The notes under the pieces: model-generated
Databases searched by the model: none
The model's input: only the letters and a program-made list of their open reading frames with translations
Told to the model about the DNA's origin: nothing
Translations under genes and position numbers: made by a program
NCBI GenBank assembly: GCA_026184435.1
Contig: CP046447.1
DNA: 64,000 bases
Source: JAADFF01 sp013153035
Lineage (GTDB): Bacteria; Coprothermobacterota; Coprothermobacteria; Coprothermobacterales; JAADFF01
Reading direction: 5' to 3' (one strand)
In this document: positions 60,592 through 64,000 of the stretch, in pieces
How positions within the stretch are numbered: the first letter of the stretch is position 1
How the letters are laid out: every line of letters starts with the position of its first letter

Positions 60592-61138
60592 CGCTATCAC
60601 CTACAAGAAAGTCTTCTAAACTTTCGTATATATCTTCACTATCGGTTTTTACATATATAGCAAATCCTCTTAAGTGATATGGTAGTGGAGTATATCCGGG
60701 TAGAGACAGATTGTCTTTCAGCCCTCCACATATGATGTCAAATTGAAAGGATCTGTCGGTTTGTAAATCTTTATGAGAAGGTGTTTCTGCAATACGGGTA
60801 ATTTCTAAATGCATAGCATTTTTGTCGGCAAATCGTTTTAGCAGATGATATTCACTACCTGCAAAGCCTTCTCTTGTTCTATAGAAAAAAGGTTCTTTTC
60901 TTATATATGCTACTTTTATAGAACCTCGGTGCTTCATTGCAACGATATAAATAAAAGTTGTGAATACAGCACCTAAAGTGGCTTCTGCCATAGCAACATC
61001 AGGGGCTCCCATTGCATAGTAGTATGTAGCCATAGTGATACTAAATGCCCCCATAAATATAATGGCACGCATGGGATTATGACTTAAAACAACTCCTATG
61101 GCAAATACAATTCCCATAATTCCTAGCACAATTTCCAT
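60578..61138 (-). CDS. DUF4040 membrane subunit (MrpA C-terminal/MbhD-like) with soluble extension
   Basis: A 186-aa protein. The first ~70 residues are three membrane spans of the DUF4040/MbhD type (NPMRAIIFMGAFSITMATYYY, APDVAMAEATLGAVFTTFIY), equal to a segment of MrpA. The last ~110 residues are soluble and mixed alpha/beta (LLKRFADKNAMHLEITRIAETP ... FDIICGGLKDNLSLPGYTPLPYH), recalling a fragment of a periplasmic amino-acid-binding fold. The function of that extension is unknown. ATG 61138 has GGAGAG upstream. Confidence 0.8.
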   Translation of the reverse strand: MEIVLGIMGIVFAIGVVLSHNPMRAIIFMGAFSITMATYYYAMGAPDVAMAEATLGAVFTTFIYIVAMKHRGSIKVAYIRKEPFFYRTREGFAGSEYHLLKRFADKNAMHLEITRIAETPSHKDLQTDRSFQFDIICGGLKDNLSLPGYTPLPYHLRGFAIYVKTDSEDIYESLEDFLVGDSDEEY

Positions 61139-61139
61139 A

Positions 61140-61406
61140 TTAGTCTCTCCTCAGATAGAAGGCTCTTGCTAATATATGGCTTGTCATAGGCCCTAATATG
61201 GCATATAGAAGTAACATAAAGATTGTTTTCCATATGTCATGAAATTGGAAGATAACGCCAAGGAGAAATAGCAACATACCTACAGTATCTGATATGGTTA
61301 AGAAATGTAGTTTCTCCATGTAATGTTTCCTGTACCACATACCCAATGTGCCTATAACCATGAATATGGCACCTATTGTAAGTAGTATGTTTGAGATAAT
61401 TTGCAT
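61140..61406 (-). CDS. mrpG: Mrp-type antiporter subunit G
   Basis: An 88-aa protein with three membrane spans and the MrpG/PhaG pattern: ILLTIGAIFMVIGTLGMWY, KLHFLTISDTVGMLLFLLGVI and a final span ending in ILARAFYLRRD. ATG 61406 has AAGGAGG upstream; one or two bases separate it from its neighbours on each side. Confidence 0.9.
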   Translation of the reverse strand: MQIISNILLTIGAIFMVIGTLGMWYRKHYMEKLHFLTISDTVGMLLFLLGVIFQFHDIWKTIFMLLLYAILGPMTSHILARAFYLRRD

Positions 61407-61407
61407 A

Positions 61408-61653
61408 TTAGCTCCTCCTTGAGTTGAAATAAGCTAGTATCATTAATCCACCTATACTGAGCATCATATAAGCTATGGCTGCATCTATGGCCCATTCTGC
61501 GCCGATAATAACAGAGAAGAGAATCATTAAAGCAATGAGTTTTACCGTTAGACTGCTATATCCGAGAAGCATTTCCCATGGATTATGAGCTTTAACGATA
61601 TATAAGCCACTTAGAATTGCCGCAAATAAAATAATGTATCCTACTATGTTCAT
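61408..61653 (-). CDS. mrpF: Mrp-type antiporter subunit F
   Basis: An 81-aa protein with three membrane spans, matching MrpF/PhaF by size, position and NPWEMLLGYSSLTVKLIALMIL followed by AIDAAIAYMMLSIGGLMILAYF. Its ATG overlaps the mrpE stop by four bases (ATGA). Confidence 0.88.
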   Translation of the reverse strand: MNIVGYIILFAAILSGLYIVKAHNPWEMLLGYSSLTVKLIALMILFSVIIGAEWAIDAAIAYMMLSIGGLMILAYFNSRRS

Positions 61654-62021
61654 CGTTTGTGCACCTCGTGTATGTATAACTCTCCTGACTTGCTGTCATA
61701 GTCAAAAACAATTGACATAGGGGTTGCTGTAATATTGATTGTTTGTGAAAATACGTCCTTTGTGTGGACTTGTCTATGAATGACTTTACGTTTTAATTTA
61801 TCTGTAAACCCTATGGTCAGTACAATGCTTTCGTAGATACCTTTGATGAGAGATATGGGATATCGTTGCAAGGTACGGCTAATGTCTCCCAGATGGCTGT
61901 GTATATCCCTTTTTTCCAATATCCAACTAATTCCAATAGATAATATAAACCCAATGACCAGGTCTTCTCCTGATCGTCCCCCCATTATGTACCATATGAG
62001 AAGCAAAAATATCACCCACAT
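61650..62021 (-). CDS. mrpE: Mrp-type antiporter subunit E
   Basis: A 123-aa protein and first gene of the antiporter operon. MrpE/PhaE features: two N-terminal hydrophobic segments (VIFLLLIWYIMGG, DLVIGFILSIGISWIL), RYPISLIKGIYESIVLTI, then a soluble C-terminal domain with TATPMSIVFDYDSKSGELYIHEV. It is somewhat short for MrpE. No SD precedes ATG 62021; TAAAAT lies exactly six bases upstream, so the operon mRNA may be leaderless. Confidence 0.85.
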   Translation of the reverse strand: MWVIFLLLIWYIMGGRSGEDLVIGFILSIGISWILEKRDIHSHLGDISRTLQRYPISLIKGIYESIVLTIGFTDKLKRKVIHRQVHTKDVFSQTINITATPMSIVFDYDSKSGELYIHEVHKR

Positions 62022-62071
62022 ACATATATTTTAAGGGAGAATACGTTATATGCGGTCTTATATAGTGGGGC

Positions 62072-62100
62072 TTGACACACATCTCAATATTTGATATACT
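62072..62100 (+). promoter_or_regulatory. Promoter of tRNA-fMet and tRNA-Met
   Basis: TTGACA (62072-62077), 17 bp, TATACT (62095-62100), ending 14 bases before the first tRNA. Confidence 0.85.
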
Positions 62101-62114
62101 ACCTCTTGCAAGGT

Positions 62115-62191
62115 CGCGGGGTGGAGCAGCCTGGTAGCTCGCCGGGCTCATAACCCGGAGGTCGCGGGTTCAAATCCCGCCCCCGCAACCA
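62115..62191 (+). tRNA. Initiator tRNA-fMet (anticodon CAT)
   Basis: The initiator marks are present: a C1-A72 mismatch at the top of the acceptor (CGCGGGG against CCCCGCA) and three G-C pairs next to the anticodon loop (GGG/CCC). CCA is encoded at 62189-62191. Confidence 0.97.
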
Positions 62192-62200
62192 ATTCTCAGT

Positions 62201-62275
62201 GGCGGCGTAGCTCAGAGGTAGAGCAGGCGGCTCATACCCGCCGTGTCCGGGGTTCGAATCCCTGCGCCGCCACCA
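62201..62275 (+). tRNA. tRNA with CAT anticodon, elongator Met (or Ile2)
   Basis: GGCGGCG acceptor pairs with CGCCGCC, discriminator A, encoded CCA. Anticodon loop CTCATAC. It lacks the initiator C1-A72 mismatch. An Ile2 tRNA (modified C34) also reads as CAT, and sequence alone does not separate the two fully. Confidence 0.9.
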
Positions 62276-62350
62276 TTTTGCTTTTGAAAAATGTTTTATG
62301 CGGTGTAAAATACAGTAGGTAGCGAGTTTAATGTATAAGAGGTGTGGTCT

Positions 62351-62656
62351 GTGCTGGAAGTAGAGATAGAGAGTTTGGAGCATCTTGGTGATTTGCTTGA
62401 TGAATACTTAGTGCGAGCTTTTTGGATACTATATACAATGTTTAATGTCTATCCTCCTTATGGAACGAGGCCACGCTTTGATGAGCTTGTTAACATGCTT
62501 TACGATAACCTCGCAAACGGGAAGGTAGATATCAAGTTCATTGTTTCGGAAAACGGTGAGGTTGAAGGAGTTATATTTATAGGTTTGGATTCTTTGGGTA
62601 TGATTGTTTCTCGTAAAACAGTTTACCTGCGTTGGATAAAGACGATAGAAGTATAA
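62351..62656 (+). CDS. Hypothetical protein, 101 aa
   Basis: A small soluble protein, not recognised. The N-terminal half is helical and acidic (EVEIESLEHLGDLLDEYLVRAFWILYTMF, given for composition in part), followed by a beta-rich half (VDIKFIVSENGEVEGVIFIG). GTG 62351 has GAGGTG six bases upstream; an in-frame GTG at 62342 is too close to the SD. It ends 13 bases before pyruvate kinase and is probably co-transcribed with it. Confidence 0.65.
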   Translation: MLEVEIESLEHLGDLLDEYLVRAFWILYTMFNVYPPYGTRPRFDELVNMLYDNLANGKVDIKFIVSENGEVEGVIFIGLDSLGMIVSRKTVYLRWIKTIEV

Positions 62657-62669
62657 GGGGGTATGTTAT

Positions 62670-64000
62670 ATGTTTGGTAGAAAAGCTAAGATTGTTGTTA
62701 CAATGGGTCCTGCTCTTGAAACAGAAGAGAAGATAAAAGAGGCAATACTTGCTGGTGCAGATGCATTTCGCTTAAATTTTTCACATGGTAGCCATGAGGA
62801 GCATTATAAAAGATTTACTCTTGTTAGAAAGGTGTCAGAAGAGCTGGGAGAGTATATTCCAGTTATTCAAGATATTCAGGGTCCCAAAATTCGTATTAAA
62901 GAGATCGAGGGAGGACAGTGTGAACTCAAAGATGGTGACACCGTTGTGTTGTCATCTAAAGGAGATGTAGGAGACTGCCATATCCTATATGTAGATTATC
63001 CATATCTTGAAAACGACTTAAAGCCAGGTGCATCAGTATTTATAGACGATGGAAAGATAAAGCTGAGGGTTACCCAGAATACCAAAGAAGGCGTTGTGTG
63101 CGAAGTTGTAGCAGGAGGCATTGTAAAGCCGCATAAAGGAGTAAATATCGTTGGTGTTAACCTTACTATTCCCAGTGTGACAGAAAAAGATAAGAAAGAT
63201 GTGCTCTTTGGAATAAAGATGGGAGTAGATTATATTGCCCAATCATTTGTCAGAAGCCCTGATGATGTTATGGATCTTCGCAATTTTCTTGTTCTCAACG
63301 GTGGTAAAAACATTGGTATTATTGCCAAGATAGAGAAATATGAAGCAGTAGAAAACTTAGAGTCTATTATTCTTGTGGCAGATGCTGTACTTATTGCCCG
63401 TGGTGATCTTGGTGTAGAAGTGCCTATTGAAGAGGTGCCTGTTATACAGAAAAAGATTATCAAGATGGCTAGAAAGTATGCTAAGCCTGTTATCACGGCA
63501 ACTCAAATGCTGGAATCTATGATTTCATCTCCTATGCCTACAAGGGCAGAGGCAACCGATGTTGCCAATGCTATCTTTGATGGTACCGATGCCGTTATGC
63601 TTTCTGCAGAGACGTCTGTGGGTAAGTATCCTATAGAGACTATTAAAACCATGTCTCGTATTATTAAGAGGGCGGAAAAAGCCCTGAAAAATGGAGAAGT
63701 GCCATACTATGAGAAAATTATGCCTATGGCCGGTTTTACCGACGCCATTGGTTTGGCAACATGTGAACTTGCCAATACGACATCTGCGAAGGCTATTATT
63801 ACATCAACTGAATCTGGTAGAACAGCTAAGCTTGTTGCCAAGTATAAACCACAAGCATATATTGTTGCAGCGAGCCCAAGAGAAGAGACATTGAGGAAAT
63901 TAGGTATTGTTTGGGGAACATATCCGCTTTATATACCTCCGTTTTCTAGTGTAGATGCTTTACTTTCATCTATTATCGATGAAGCCGGTGCTAAGGGATA
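62670..64000 (+). CDS. pyk: Pyruvate kinase (3' end outside the window)
   Basis: Converts phosphoenolpyruvate and ADP to pyruvate and ATP in glycolysis. The 443 residues present cover the N-terminus (KIVVTMGPALETEEKI), RLNFSHGSHEEH, DIQGPKIRI, the B domain (~70-165), AKIEKYEAVENL with the catalytic Lys, ARGDLGVEVP, the conserved VITATQMLESM, PTRAEATDVANAIFDGTDAVMLSAETSVGKYP and the start of the C-terminal allosteric domain. ATG 62670 follows GGGGGT. No frameshift seen up to the window edge. Confidence 0.96.
   Translation, partial: MFGRKAKIVVTMGPALETEEKIKEAILAGADAFRLNFSHGSHEEHYKRFTLVRKVSEELGEYIPVIQDIQGPKIRIKEIEGGQCELKDGDTVVLSSKGDVGDCHILYVDYPYLENDLKPGASVFIDDGKIKLRVTQNTKEGVVCEVVAGGIVKPHKGVNIVGVNLTIPSVTEKDKKDVLFGIKMGVDYIAQSFVRSPDDVMDLRNFLVLNGGKNIGIIAKIEKYEAVENLESIILVADAVLIARGDLGVEVPIEEVPVIQKKIIKMARKYAKPVITATQMLESMISSPMPTRAEATDVANAIFDGTDAVMLSAETSVGKYPIETIKTMSRIIKRAEKALKNGEVPYYEKIMPMAGFTDAIGLATCELANTTSAKAIITSTESGRTAKLVAKYKPQAYIVAASPREETLRKLGIVWGTYPLYIPPFSSVDALLSSIIDEAGAKG

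Noticed and set aside
1..64000. Insertion sequences, prophage or integrated elements
   Set aside because: I found no transposase, integrase, terminal repeats or abrupt change in composition. The higher GC of flagellin and RNA polymerase genes fits strong expression rather than transfer.

Overview
This window comes from a motile bacterium with moderate-to-low GC. Many genes start with GTG or TTG, purine-rich Shine-Dalgarno (SD) sites are strong, AGA/AGG arginine codons are common, and genes are packed tightly. The mix is that of a deep-branching, probably thermophilic lineage: a DUF1931 double histone-fold protein of the Aquifex/Thermus type, an Mbh-like Mrp antiporter set, SpeH/SpeE polyamine genes, very large RNA polymerase subunits and a sigma-28 flagellin. 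I cannot assign a phylum from the sequence alone.

Layout. 1-5140: mostly minus-strand accessory genes (unknown protein, metallophosphoesterase, small membrane proteins, DUF362, PilZ-like protein, Cas4-like nuclease), with several tail-to-tail overlaps. 5157-5420: promoter, tRNA-Ser(GGA) and the SRP RNA. 5409-9485 (minus): methyltransferase, then a large protein joining an extracellular solute-binding domain, one membrane span and a long acidic cytoplasmic tail with repeated LSQEEIEKL motifs, then a previously uncalled 53-residue membrane protein. 9557-12077: bacterial histone, unknown partner, purD. 12094-22315: rpoB-rpoC with leader and terminator, not attached to the usual ribosomal-protein cluster. 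22332-30618: thiN, MobB-like, Asp23-like, fakA, recG, hisC-like, rsmD and a HAD phosphatase, an order partly like yloU-yloV-recG of Firmicutes. 30672-44514: phosphate acyltransferase, lipase, UMF1-type MFS, phospholipase C-like, RadC-like, nitrilase, phosphohexomutase, CvpA, HtrA, rlmH, speH-speE and a CorC-like protein. 44573-47634 (minus): a small GTPase/roadblock/DUF4388 signalling operon. 47671-52198: MrfA-like helicase, tRNA-Thr, ABC exporter, tRNA-Ala. 52522-56726: flagellin, predicted beta-solenoid protein, M20 peptidase, alanine racemase. 56704-62021 (minus): Mrp-type antiporter operon ending in a TPR/F420-ligase-like fusion. 62072-64000: two CAT-anticodon tRNAs, a small unknown gene and a truncated pyruvate kinase.

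The most unusual items are the solute-binding receptor-like protein whose tail repeats a motif known from the FliM/FliY N-terminus, the conservon-like GTPase operon, the RNA polymerase with a very large beta-prime and altered conserved motifs, the histone-fold gene, the Mrp operon without a large MrpA, and a set of genes that look leaderless (a -10 hexamer 6-7 bases from the ATG and no SD).
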